A stretch of 17,483 nucleotides of DNA from the NCBI GenBank assembly GCA_903925435.1, contig CAIYFF010000016.1, positions 1 to 17,483 on the forward strand, written 5' to 3'. Under the pieces are notes generated by a model, which was given only the letters and a program-made list of their open reading frames with translations, did no database searches and was not told the origin of the DNA. The stretch is from an uncultured Planctomycetota bacterium (GTDB lineage Bacteria > Planctomycetota > UBA1135 > UBA2386). Positions 1 to 6,942 of this stretch are shown in pieces. The position numbers and the translations under genes are program-made. The stretch's first letter is position 1, and the number at the start of each line of letters is the position of its first letter.

Positions 1-2
1 AC

Positions 3-587
3 TTCCGCATGCAGAAGTCGATGCGCGCCTACGGCAAGCGGATGGCGGAGCTCAAGCCGAAGCTCGACAAGATCAAGGAGAAGTACGCCGACGATCCGAA
101 GGCCCATCAGCAGGCGATGATTGCGTTCCAGCGCGAGAACAAGCTGATGCCGCCGATCGGTGGCTGCTTGCCGATCTTCCTGACGATGCCGATCTACATC
201 GGCCTCTTCACCGCATTGCGCACGAGCTACGACCTTCGTCAGCAGGGCTTCTTGTTCATGTCGGACCTCAGCGCGCCGGACGCGCTGTTCCCGCTGCCGT
301 TCTGGCCGAGCCTGTTCAACGTGCTGCCGCTCGTCTGGATCGCGCTGATGGTGATCCTGCAGTCCCGCATGCCGCTGCCGACCGATCCGCAGCAGCGCCA
401 GATGCAGCAGATCATGCGCTACATGCCGCTGATGTTCGGCGTGATGCTCTACAACTACGCGTCGGGTCTGATGGTCTACATGGTCACCTCGATGATCTGG
501 ACCTTCGGCGAGTCGGCCGTGACCAAGAAGATCCTTGGTCCGATCGACCCCAACGCCGCGAGCTTGGCGCCGCAACCGATGATGTGA
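3..587 (+). CDS. yidC: Membrane protein insertase YidC, C-terminal part (5' end outside window)
   Basis: This is the YidC/Oxa1/Alb3 insertase, which helps membrane proteins fold into the inner membrane alone or with SecYEG. The frame is open to the left edge, so only the conserved C-terminal core is present. Counting from the Met at base 9, residues 1-46 are a charged helical stretch matching the cytoplasmic hairpin (ending QRENKLMP). Hydrophobic segments follow at about 48-70 (containing GGCLPIFLTMPIY), 99-119 and 137-165. The region with repeated Q and M before the last segment (QQRQMQQIMRYMPLMFG) is typical of the family's final transmembrane helices. The tail after the last helix is short and uncharged, unlike the basic tails of many Gram-positive homologues. 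The family call is secure; the N-terminal periplasmic domain cannot be judged. Confidence 0.9.
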   Translation, partial: FRMQKSMRAYGKRMAELKPKLDKIKEKYADDPKAHQQAMIAFQRENKLMPPIGGCLPIFLTMPIYIGLFTALRTSYDLRQQGFLFMSDLSAPDALFPLPFWPSLFNVLPLVWIALMVILQSRMPLPTDPQQRQMQQIMRYMPLMFGVMLYNYASGLMVYMVTSMIWTFGESAVTKKILGPIDPNAASLAPQPMM

Positions 588-609
588 GGCCGTAGGTTCG
601 ACGTTCGGG

Positions 610-649
610 TGGGGCGGTTGGATGGGGCGGTTGCGCGCAGTCTGCGCGC
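610..649. repeat. Small direct repeat followed by a near-perfect palindrome
   Basis: In the gap between yidC and the next gene, TGGGGCGGTTG occurs at 610-620 and again at 623-633. It is followed at once by GCGCGCAG-T-CTGCGCGC (633-649), an odd palindrome that could fold as a 7-bp hairpin with a 3-base loop. No T-run follows, so an intrinsic terminator for yidC is not well supported. An operator for the gene starting at 665 is equally possible. The symmetry is directly visible; the function is unknown. Confidence 0.35.
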
Positions 650-664
650 CGCTCCAATGCCTCG

Positions 665-1630
665 ATGCACTCCGCCTCGTCCTCGTCGCATCCCGATCGC
701 CGTGAGTTCTTGGGCTCCGCCGCCAGCGCTGCGGCAGCCATCGGGGCCATGTCGCTCGCGAACTCTGCGTCCGCAGCTTCGACGCTGCTGGTCCCGGTTG
801 CTCGCGAGCCGCTGTTCACGATCAGCCTCGCCGAGTGGTCGTTGCATCGCACGTTCTCGCGCGATGGCAAAGACAACCTGGAGTTCCCCAAGAAGGCGAA
901 GTCCTACGGCATCGACGCGATCGAATACGTGAACTCGTTCTTCAAGGACAAGGCGCGCGACGAGGCCTACCTGAAGGAACTCGACCAGCGCTGCAAGGGC
1001 GAAGGCGTGCAGAGCGTCTTGATCATGGTCGATGGCGAAGGCGAGCTGGGCCATCCCGACAAGCAGAAGCGGGCGCAAGCAGTCGAGAACCACCACAAGT
1101 GGGTCGAGTGCGCCAAGCGGCTGGGCTGCCACTCGATTCGCGTCAACGCGCAGAGCTCCGGCTCGTGGGCCGAACAGACCAAGCTGGCCGTTGATGGCCT
1201 GCGGCGCCTATGCGAGTTCGCCGATGGCCACGGCATCAACGTGATCGTCGAGAACCACGGCGGGCTTTCGAGCAACGGCAAGTGGCTCAGCACCGTGCTC
1301 GCGATGGTCGACCACCCGCGCATGGGAGCGCTGCCGGACTTCGGCAACTTCCGCGTCAGCAAGGACGAGACCTACGACCGCTACATCGGCACCAGCGAGT
1401 TGATGCCGTTCGCGAAGGGCGTCTCCGCGAAGTCGCACGACTTCGACGAGCAGGGCAACGAGACGGGCACGGACTACCGCAAGATGCTCAAGATCTGCGT
1501 GATGGACCACGGCTGGCGCGGGCGCATCGGCATCGAATACGAGGGCGGCCGCTTGTCCGAGGACGAGGGCATCAAGGCGACGCACAAGTTGCTGGTGCAG
1601 TGCCGCGACGAGATGGCGGCGCAACGCTGA
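665..1630 (+). CDS. Tat-exported sugar phosphate isomerase/epimerase-like TIM-barrel protein
   Basis: This 321-residue protein resembles the xylose-isomerase-like TIM-barrel (AP endonuclease family 2) proteins annotated as sugar phosphate isomerase/epimerase. The N-terminus carries a twin-arginine signal: DRREFLG with the Arg pair at 12-13, then an Ala-rich hydrophobic stretch ending near SASAAS (about 38), so it is probably exported folded. The metal-ligand positions expected for the fold are all visible: E196 (VENHGG), D225 (LPDFGNF), H258 (AKSHDFD) and E291 (IEYEGG). This suggests an active metal-dependent isomerase or epimerase acting on a sugar outside the cytoplasm. The substrate cannot be told from sequence. 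The ATG at 665 has no good ribosome-binding site but is the start that gives a complete Tat signal. It does not appear to be in an operon with yidC (77-bp gap). Confidence 0.8.
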   Translation: MHSASSSSHPDRREFLGSAASAAAAIGAMSLANSASAASTLLVPVAREPLFTISLAEWSLHRTFSRDGKDNLEFPKKAKSYGIDAIEYVNSFFKDKARDEAYLKELDQRCKGEGVQSVLIMVDGEGELGHPDKQKRAQAVENHHKWVECAKRLGCHSIRVNAQSSGSWAEQTKLAVDGLRRLCEFADGHGINVIVENHGGLSSNGKWLSTVLAMVDHPRMGALPDFGNFRVSKDETYDRYIGTSELMPFAKGVSAKSHDFDEQGNETGTDYRKMLKICVMDHGWRGRIGIEYEGGRLSEDEGIKATHKLLVQCRDEMAAQR

Positions 1631-1720
1631 GTTGCTGGGCGGCGCGGAGTGGCGCCGCAGGCTCGCGGTGCGGCTCTTGAGGGGCCGTTGTGGTCGGGCT
1701 GACGCCGTAGGGGCGCTAGC

Positions 1721-1796
1721 GACAGGTTGCTGCGCGAGCCATTGGTTGCTGCGCAAGCGACAGGTTGCTGCGCGAGCGACGGCTGGCTGCGCAAGC
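1721..1796. repeat. Tandem array of four 19-bp units
   Basis: Four head-to-tail 19-bp units fill 1721-1739, 1740-1758, 1759-1777 and 1778-1796. Units 1 and 3 are identical (GACAGGTTGCTGCGCGAGC). Units 2 and 4 share GCTGCGCAAGC where 1 and 3 have GCTGCGCGAGC, giving an alternating higher-order period of 38 bp. The array lies 9 bp beyond the 3' end of tRNA-Cys and about 90 bp after the stop of the TIM-barrel gene. There are no spacers, so it is not CRISPR. No function is evident; slipped-strand expansion of an intergenic sequence is the simplest explanation. Confidence 0.75.
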
Positions 1797-1804
1797 GATA
1801 AGTG

Positions 1805-1875
1805 AGGTCCCGGGCGGAATCGAACCGCCGTAAACGGATTTGCAATCCGTTGCCTAACCACTCGGCTACGGGACC
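1805..1875 (-). tRNA. tRNA-Cys (anticodon GCA)
   Basis: On the minus strand the sequence folds as a tRNA. The acceptor stem is GGTCCCG (5', ending at 1875) with CGGGACC (3', 1806-1812). The anticodon arm is ACGGA-TTGCAAA-TCCGT, with anticodon GCA read from plus-strand bases 1841-1843. The T-arm contains GGTTCGATTCC. The discriminator base at 1805 is U on the minus strand, the identity element expected for tRNA-Cys. CCA is not encoded; the next bases read CAC. At about 71 nt with a short variable loop, it is a normal class I tRNA. It lies alone, opposite in orientation to its neighbours. Confidence 0.95.
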
Positions 1876-1888
1876 GTGAGGGCGCGAC

Positions 1889-1916
1889 AGGGTATCGAGG
1901 ATCGGTTCTGGATCAA
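1889..1916 (-). promoter_or_regulatory. Candidate sigma70 promoter for tRNA-Cys
   Basis: Read on the minus strand, TTGATC (1916-1911) and TACCCT (1894-1889) are separated by 16 bp. The -10 element ends 13 bp before the tRNA's first base. The spacing is right for a tRNA promoter with a short leader, but each box matches the consensus only partly. This is an inference from position and boxes alone. Confidence 0.3.
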
Positions 1917-1990
1917 GTGCGAGACTTTGTCCTGGGCCTCCCTATCATCCCGCGCCCGCCGCGCGACCGCTGCTGCGGCGATCTGGACCC

Positions 1991-2233
1991 GTGAAGACCA
2001 AGAAGAACATCCACTTCGAGTTCAGCCAGGACCTCGTCCGCGAGCCCTTGCTCTACAAGATCAACCGCTCGTTCGACGTCGTGGTCAACATCCGCGGCGC
2101 GTCGGTGACGGACCAGGGCGGCTTCATCGCGCTGGAGCTCGAGGGCGAGCAGTCGGAGATCGACCGCGTGATCCAGTATCTGCATTCGCAGGGCGTCACG
2201 TTCGGCGAAGGGCTCGGCGGCACGGAGCGATGA
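1991..2233 (+). CDS. Stand-alone NIL-domain protein
   Basis: This small 80-residue protein matches the NIL domain, an ACT-like ferredoxin fold of about 75 residues. The domain is known at the C-terminus of the methionine transporter ATPase MetN, where it binds methionine, and beside ferredoxin domains in some sulfur-metabolism proteins. The matching pattern is HFEFSQDLVREPLLYKI at the start, the strand-forming VVVNIRGASV, and GGFIALELEGEQSEIDRVIQYLHSQGV at the end. Here it stands alone with no ATPase or ferredoxin part. It starts with GTG at 1991. Its stop overlaps the start of the gamma-glutamyltransferase by 4 bp (ATGA at 2230-2233), so the two are almost certainly co-translated. A sensor or binding role in sulfur amino acid metabolism is inference. 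Confidence 0.75.
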   Translation: MKTKKNIHFEFSQDLVREPLLYKINRSFDVVVNIRGASVTDQGGFIALELEGEQSEIDRVIQYLHSQGVTFGEGLGGTER

Positions 2234-4020
2234 TCGGCACGCGAGTTTGCGTCGTATCTTCGCGCGTTTGGCGCATGGCGCTCGGCGCGCAGTTCTCGCT
2301 CGGCACGGCACTGTGCTTGTTGGCTCTGCCATCTCAGTTGGCCGTCTCGTCGCAGTTGGCGCGAACGGGCGAGCGCGATAGCGCTGCAGCCAAGCTGCCC
2401 AACGACATGGTCGCCCGCGGCAAGGCGGGCGTGGTCGTCAGCTGTGAGCCGCATGCGACGGCGGCGGGACTCGCCGTATTGCGCGATGGCGGCAATGCCG
2501 TCGATGCGGCGGTTGCGGTGGCGTTGACGCTCGCCGTTACGCATCCGCAGGCGGGCAACCTCGGCGGTGGTGGGTTCCTGTTGGTCCGCATGGCGGACGG
2601 CACGACGACGTCGTTCGACTTCCGCGAATGCGCGCCTTCGTCCGCCACCGAAGGCATGTATCTGCGCGCCGACGGCACACTGGACGACGACAAGGTTCGC
2701 TTTGGCGCCTCGTCTGCTGGCGTGCCTGGCAGCCCCGCTGGCTTGCATCTCGCCCTGCAGCGTTTTGGGTCGAAGCCGCTGCGGCAACTTGCCGCTTCGG
2801 CGATCGCACTCGCAAAGCACGGGTTCCCGGTCGATCAGTTCCTTGCGGAAGCGCTCGTAGAGGAGCAGAAGGCGCTGTCGCGCTTTGCCACGACGCGCTC
2901 GATCTTCTTCCGTGGCGACGAACCGCTGCGCCAAGGCGACCTGCTGCTGCAGCCTGATCTCGCGGCGACGCTGCAGCGCTACGCCGACGAGGGGCCAGAC
3001 GGCTTCTACAAGGGCGTCACCGCCGAGCGCATCGCCGCGCACATGAAGGCGTCAGGCGGGTTCGTCACCGAACAAGACCTCGCCAGTTACCGCGCAGTCG
3101 AGCGCGCGCCGGTGCGCGGCTCCTATCGCGGCCACGAAGTGATCAGCATGCCGCCGCCGTCGTCGGGCGGCGTGGCGCTGCTGCAGATGCTGAACCTGCT
3201 GGAGCCCTATGACCTGCGCGGCATGGGCTACGGCAGCAGTCGCACGCTGCACCTGTTGACCGAAGTGATGCGTCGTGCATACGCGGACCGTTCGAAGTGG
3301 CTCGGCGATCCGGATCACTACGCGGTTCCGACCGAAGGGCTGGTGTCGAAAGCCTACGCAGACACGCTTCGGCAAGGGTTGCGCACCGACCGGCGCAGTG
3401 AAGTGGCCCCAGGGCTGCCACCTGGCGCGAAGGAGAGCGACGACACGACGCACTTCTCCGTGGTCGACAAGGACGGCAACGCGGTTGCGTGCACGACGAC
3501 GATCAACAACACGTTCGGTAGCGGCGATGTCGTCGCGGGCTGCGGCTTCCTGCTCAACGACGAGATGGATGACTTCGCCGCGCGGCCCGGCACGCCAAAC
3601 ATGTTTGGCCTCGTCGGCGGCAAGGCGAACGCGATTGCTCCGAACAAGCGCATGCTGTCGTCGATGACGCCGACGATCGTCGTCAGGGATGGAAAGGTCC
3701 GGCTCGTGCTCGGCGCTCCGGGCGGCGGTCGCATCATCACCGGAGTGCTCCAGGTGCTGCTTAACGTCGTCGACCACGGCATGCGTCTTGAGACTGCGGT
3801 GCGTGCGCCGCGCATCCATCACCAATGGACGCCCGATGTGATCGCGTGGGAGGAACTGGCGCTGTCGCAGGATGTGCGCGAAGCGCTCGCGGCGATGGGG
3901 CACACGTTTGAGCAGAAGCCACGTGGCATCGGGCGAGTGCAATCCATCGCCATCGCCGCCGATGGTGAGCGCATCGGCGTCTGCGATCATCGCAGCGGCG
4001 GCAGCGCGGGCGCTCAGTAA
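2230..4020 (+). CDS. ggt: Gamma-glutamyltransferase / glutathione hydrolase precursor
   Basis: This Ntn-hydrolase of 596 residues transfers or hydrolyses the gamma-glutamyl group of glutathione and related compounds, usually in the periplasm. The N-terminus has a signal-like hydrophobic stretch (residues about 17-40); Met16 at 2275 is an alternative start. The expected autoprocessing site is DD|TTHFSVVDKDGNAV, making Thr406 the new N-terminal nucleophile. It splits the protein into a ~405-residue large and a ~191-residue small subunit, the usual sizes. Substrate-pocket features are present: R132 (DFRECAP), the NDEMDDF motif around D447/D448, S477-S478 (LSSMTPT) and G498-G499 (APGGGR). The frame is open upstream to 1876, but the coupled ATGA start at 2230 is preferred because the longer version would cover the NIL gene. 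The last codons (SGGSAGAQ-stop) are the first unit of a tandem repeat array. Confidence 0.93.
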   Translation: MIGTRVCVVSSRVWRMALGAQFSLGTALCLLALPSQLAVSSQLARTGERDSAAAKLPNDMVARGKAGVVVSCEPHATAAGLAVLRDGGNAVDAAVAVALTLAVTHPQAGNLGGGGFLLVRMADGTTTSFDFRECAPSSATEGMYLRADGTLDDDKVRFGASSAGVPGSPAGLHLALQRFGSKPLRQLAASAIALAKHGFPVDQFLAEALVEEQKALSRFATTRSIFFRGDEPLRQGDLLLQPDLAATLQRYADEGPDGFYKGVTAERIAAHMKASGGFVTEQDLASYRAVERAPVRGSYRGHEVISMPPPSSGGVALLQMLNLLEPYDLRGMGYGSSRTLHLLTEVMRRAYADRSKWLGDPDHYAVPTEGLVSKAYADTLRQGLRTDRRSEVAPGLPPGAKESDDTTHFSVVDKDGNAVACTTTINNTFGSGDVVAGCGFLLNDEMDDFAARPGTPNMFGLVGGKANAIAPNKRMLSSMTPTIVVRDGKVRLVLGAPGGGRIITGVLQVLLNVVDHGMRLETAVRAPRIHHQWTPDVIAWEELALSQDVREALAAMGHTFEQKPRGIGRVQSIAIAADGERIGVCDHRSGGSAGAQ

Positions 4021-4153
4021 GCACAGCGGCGGTAGCGCTGGAGCACAGTAGGCACCGAGGCGGCAGCGCCGAGGTCCCGTGAGCAGCCTGGCGGCAGCGC
4101 TGGTGCTCAATATGCGCACCCTGGCGGCAGCGCCGTCGCTCAGTAAGCGATCT
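3997..4153. repeat. Five-unit 31-33 bp tandem array starting inside the 3' end of ggt
   Basis: The core GGCGGCAGCGC (GGCGGTAGCGC in unit 2) recurs at 3997, 4028, 4059, 4090 and 4123, with periods of 31, 31, 31 and 33 bp. Each unit continues with a related half such as GCTCAGTAAGCA. Unit 1 is the coding end of the gamma-glutamyltransferase gene. Read from the codon before the core, the units give SGGSAGAQ-stop (1), SGGSAGAQ-stop (2), RGGSAEVP-stop (3), PGGSAGAQ then TAT (4) and PGGSAVAQ-stop (5). Because 31 is not a multiple of three, units 1-3 lie in three different frames. Units 1 and 2 differ only at third codon positions over the tail. The array is clear; its meaning is open. Confidence 0.85.
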
Positions 4154-4196
4154 GCGCGGCGAACGGAGACCGTCCCGTCCTACGCCGCACGCCTTC

Positions 4197-4221
4197 GGTT
4201 CCCGCAGCGGTTGCGGGAACC
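4197..4221. terminator. Candidate bidirectional hairpin between convergent genes
   Basis: GGTTCCCGCA (4197-4206) and TGCGGGAACC (4212-4221) form a perfect 10-bp stem with a 5-base loop. It lies between the ends of the convergent gamma-glutamyltransferase gene and the minus-strand zinc-ribbon gene. There is no T-run on either side, so intrinsic termination is uncertain; a block to convergent transcription or RNA 3'-end protection is possible. Confidence 0.45.
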
Positions 4222-4249
4222 CTCGATCGCCGCCGATCCGAGCCAAAGC

Positions 4250-4265
4250 CGCGTCGAACGACGCG
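4250..4265 (-). terminator. Candidate hairpin just after the zinc-ribbon gene stop
   Basis: CGCGTC-GAAC-GACGCG forms a 6-bp GC-rich stem 3 bp beyond the stop codon of the minus-strand gene ending at 4269. The sequence beyond it on the minus strand is not T-rich, so it is at best a weak or Rho-assisted terminator. Confidence 0.35.
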
Positions 4266-4268
4266 GGC

Positions 4269-5510
4269 TCACTTGCTCTTGCTCTGGCGTTCCTTCTTCC
4301 AGACGTCGAACGCTTCCTTGTTGTCGAACTTCGTCAGCAAGCGCGTCCACGCTTCATTGGTGCGCGCGTTGTGGTCCGCCTTGCGCGGATCGAGGTCGCC
4401 ACCCGACTCCACCGGGACGAAGCCACAGTTGATGCCTGACGTGATCGTCTCGAGCATCTGGTTGAACTCGTAGGCGGTCATCTGATCGTCGCCCGACTTG
4501 TAGTCGAACTTACGGAGGCGATCGATCAGGCCGAAGATCGCGTAGTAGCCGATCTTCTCGAGCTTGGGCTTCGCGGAGATGCCCGGCTTGCCGCCGTTGC
4601 AGACGTCTTCGATCAGCGAAAGGATCTCGTCCTTCTTCGCCTGCTCGCACTCCGCGGGCCACGAGACATCGCCGAGGACGGACGGGTTGTAGACATCGTC
4701 CAGCTTCGTGGTCTTGTTGGCTTCCCAGCGTTCCTTCGGAGCGCCGCCGCTCGCCGCGGGGGCCGATTCGGCGGGCTTCTCCTCCGCCTTCGGTTGCGCG
4801 GGGGCCGGTTCCACTGGCTTCTGCTCGGCTTGCTTCTGCTCGGTGGGCTTTGGCTCCGCGGGCTTCTGCGCCGCCGGCTTTTGTTCTGCGGGCTTCTGCT
4901 CTGCTGCAGGAGCGATTGCCGGCGTGACCACGGCTTCGACTGCCGAGGGCTTCGCCTTCGCGCTTGCCTCTGCTGCAACGGGCTTGTCGCTAGAGGCCTC
5001 CTTCGGCGCCGCGGCTGGGCTATCCACTGCCTTGGGCGCAGCAGAAGCCTGGGCCGTGTCGGTCGACTTGGCCTTGTCCTTGCCACCCGACGCGAGCACG
5101 ACGATCACCGCGATGATCGCGAGCGCGGCAATGCCGCCGCCGGCGAGCAGCATCGTGTTGTTCTTCTTGGGCTCGCGCTCGCCAGTTTCCTTGCGGCCGC
5201 GAGGCGCCTTCTCGGCCTTGGGCTCCGCAGCAGCCTTGTCGCCGCGGCGCGAACGCGCTGCTGGCGCGGCCTCTGCCTTGGCTTCGGCGCGCGCGGTGCG
5301 AGCGGCTGGCTTCTTGGCGACCGTCTCCTCCTTGGGCGCGGCAGCGGCCTTCGGCTGCGCGACCGGCGCGGGCGCGGCTGCGGCGTTCCGCTGGGCAGCG
5401 ACGTCGATCACGCTGCCGCACTTCTGGCACTTTGCTTTGTCTCCGGAGAACGACTCGGGCAGGCGGTATTTCGCGCCGCAGTTGTCACACGCAATGGCAA
5501 GGACGGACAT
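4269..5510 (-). CDS. MJ0042-type zinc-ribbon single-pass membrane protein with EQKPA-rich linker
   Basis: This 413-residue protein begins with an MJ0042-type zinc ribbon: Cys8/Cys11 (CDNC) and Cys28/Cys31 (CQKC). A Lys/Ala/Arg-rich linker, then one transmembrane helix at about 120-141, and a long low-complexity segment follow. The segment holds imperfect 5-residue repeats of the type EQKPA at about 203-240. The C-terminal ~150 residues form an apparent globular domain (from about KERWEANKTTKLDDVYNPS) that I do not recognise. The likely topology is ribbon in the cytoplasm and C-terminal domain outside the membrane, with the Pro/Lys/Glu region as a spacer. The gene lies 48 bp after a second zinc-ribbon gene and is probably co-transcribed with it. 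The ATG at 5510 has only a weak upstream AGAAAG. The biochemical function is unknown. Confidence 0.8.
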   Translation of the reverse strand: MSVLAIACDNCGAKYRLPESFSGDKAKCQKCGSVIDVAAQRNAAAAPAPVAQPKAAAAPKEETVAKKPAARTARAEAKAEAAPAARSRRGDKAAAEPKAEKAPRGRKETGEREPKKNNTMLLAGGGIAALAIIAVIVVLASGGKDKAKSTDTAQASAAPKAVDSPAAAPKEASSDKPVAAEASAKAKPSAVEAVVTPAIAPAAEQKPAEQKPAAQKPAEPKPTEQKQAEQKPVEPAPAQPKAEEKPAESAPAASGGAPKERWEANKTTKLDDVYNPSVLGDVSWPAECEQAKKDEILSLIEDVCNGGKPGISAKPKLEKIGYYAIFGLIDRLRKFDYKSGDDQMTAYEFNQMLETITSGINCGFVPVESGGDLDPRKADHNARTNEAWTRLLTKFDNKEAFDVWKKERQSKSK

Positions 5511-5558
5511 GGCTTTCTAGGACGGTTGTGGGAGGGGTGTGTCGTGTGGGAGAGAGGC

Positions 5559-6905
5559 CTACTTGGCCTTCTTCGGATCGGCCTTCGGCTTGCTCGGGGC
5601 ATCGAGCAGGTCTTCGCTTTGGTCGATCGCAGTTTGGTAGTTGTCGTTCGCGTAGCGCCACCACCAGGCAAACCACTGGCGAATCACCGACTCGCGCGCT
5701 GGCTTGTCCTTGGCCGCATCGCCGGTGCCGCGCACGTCGTACGCGAACGCCATCCCGGTGAGGTCGAGCAGGGAACGCGTGACTTGCGAGATCTTCTGGT
5801 TGTTGCCCTGGACGTCACTGTAGAGCTCGAACAGCGCGTTCATCAGGCGCGGCATCGCGGGCTTGCCGATCTCCTTCAATTGCGCGGTCGCACGGCCCCA
5901 TAGAGCGCCGGGGGACTCCGGATCTGCGCTAGCGATCACGTCGGCTACCAGCTTGTCGATCTTCTGCCGCAGCGGTTCCGGGGTGTCGGCGAGATGCGCG
6001 ATGGCGGCCGGGTCCGATTCGGTGACCTTCGTCGCCACGCCGCCGCGGCTGGTTTCTGCCTGGCGCGGCTTTGCGACCTCGGCACTCGGGACGAACGTCT
6101 TCGCCTCGTCGCCGGGGCGACGGCCGCGGACCACCGGCTTGAGCGTCAGCGCAAGCGATCCAACGCGCATCTGCGAGCCATCCATGCGCCACTGCGCAGT
6201 GACCTGCGCGCCGGCCTTGCGGTCGTAGACCGAGTCGCCTGCCTTCGCGTCGAAGTAGAACACGACAGGGCCCAAGCCCGCCGCAACGGCGTCCTGGCTG
6301 ATCTCCGCGCTCGTGCACTCCATCTCGGAGAACAGTCGCGCCGCTTCGTGCTTGGTCAGCGCGGCAACCACGGCTTGATCGCGGGCATCGCCGACGAGGG
6401 CCGCTTCGACACCTACGGCCTTGGCGAGTTCGCCGAGGTCCGAATACGTGCGCAGCGTGAGCAAGTCCGCGCCGCCGACGGCGCGCGCCCAGCGCATCGC
6501 TTGGTCCTGGCGCGCCTTCTGGTCGATCTGCAGTTGCGCTTCCTTGGCGTTGGCCGTCGCCACAGGCTTGGGGGCCACTGGCTTGTCGCCGCCGCTCATC
6601 ATCAACGCGAAGCCGCCGATGATGACGACCGCCGCTGCCCCGAATCCGACGTAGACCTTGGTGTAGTCCGGGCCCTTTGGACGCTTCCCCTGCACGGCCT
6701 TCGCCAAGAACGAAGTCTGGCAGTCGCCGCATGGGATCTTGGAGCCCAACGCTTCTTCCGCGATGCGGTACTGCGCTCCGCAGTGCGGACAGAAGATGTC
6801 TACCTTGCCGTCGTTGCGTGCGCGGACGCCTGGACGCGCCGACGCGGAGCTACGGGAACGGCCAGAGGAAGAACGAGAGGACGACGATGCGTCGCGCCTT
6901 ACCAA
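5559..6905 (-). CDS. MJ0042-type zinc-ribbon single-pass membrane protein
   Basis: This 448-residue protein has an unusual Ser/Arg-rich N-terminus (residues 4-24). An MJ0042-type zinc ribbon with Cys39/Cys42 (CPHC) and Cys59/Cys62 (CGDC) follows, then one transmembrane helix at about 84-105. The ~340-residue C-terminal part contains a mostly helical last section (SVIRQWFAWWWRYANDNYQ); I do not recognise a catalytic family there. The layout matches its downstream neighbour, so the two are likely paralogous in design if not in their C-terminal domains. The start is TTG at 6905. No ATG or GTG lies in frame before the zinc ribbon, and a promoter just upstream is compatible with this start. The N-terminus remains the least certain part. 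The stop codon is TAG (5559-5561). Confidence 0.78.
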   Translation of the reverse strand: MVRRDASSSSRSSSGRSRSSASARPGVRARNDGKVDIFCPHCGAQYRIAEEALGSKIPCGDCQTSFLAKAVQGKRPKGPDYTKVYVGFGAAAVVIIGGFALMMSGGDKPVAPKPVATANAKEAQLQIDQKARQDQAMRWARAVGGADLLTLRTYSDLGELAKAVGVEAALVGDARDQAVVAALTKHEAARLFSEMECTSAEISQDAVAAGLGPVVFYFDAKAGDSVYDRKAGAQVTAQWRMDGSQMRVGSLALTLKPVVRGRRPGDEAKTFVPSAEVAKPRQAETSRGGVATKVTESDPAAIAHLADTPEPLRQKIDKLVADVIASADPESPGALWGRATAQLKEIGKPAMPRLMNALFELYSDVQGNNQKISQVTRSLLDLTGMAFAYDVRGTGDAAKDKPARESVIRQWFAWWWRYANDNYQTAIDQSEDLLDAPSKPKADPKKAK

Positions 6906-6942
6906 GATGCGGGAGCCCTCGACGGGGAAGAGAGGAGGACGG

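Noticed and set aside
1721..1796. CRISPR array
   Set aside because: The repeats are directly adjacent without unique spacers, and no cas-like gene is present.
1876..2229. In-frame upstream extension of the gamma-glutamyltransferase
   Set aside because: It covers the NIL-domain gene in another frame and encodes a low-complexity Arg-rich sequence before the real signal peptide; the coupled ATG at 2230 is better.
4708..5520. 270-codon + strand frame opposite the zinc-ribbon gene
   Set aside because: It is Ala/Ser/Gly/Phe-rich and mirrors the Lys/Ala/Glu repeats of the real gene; no domain and no ribosome-binding site.
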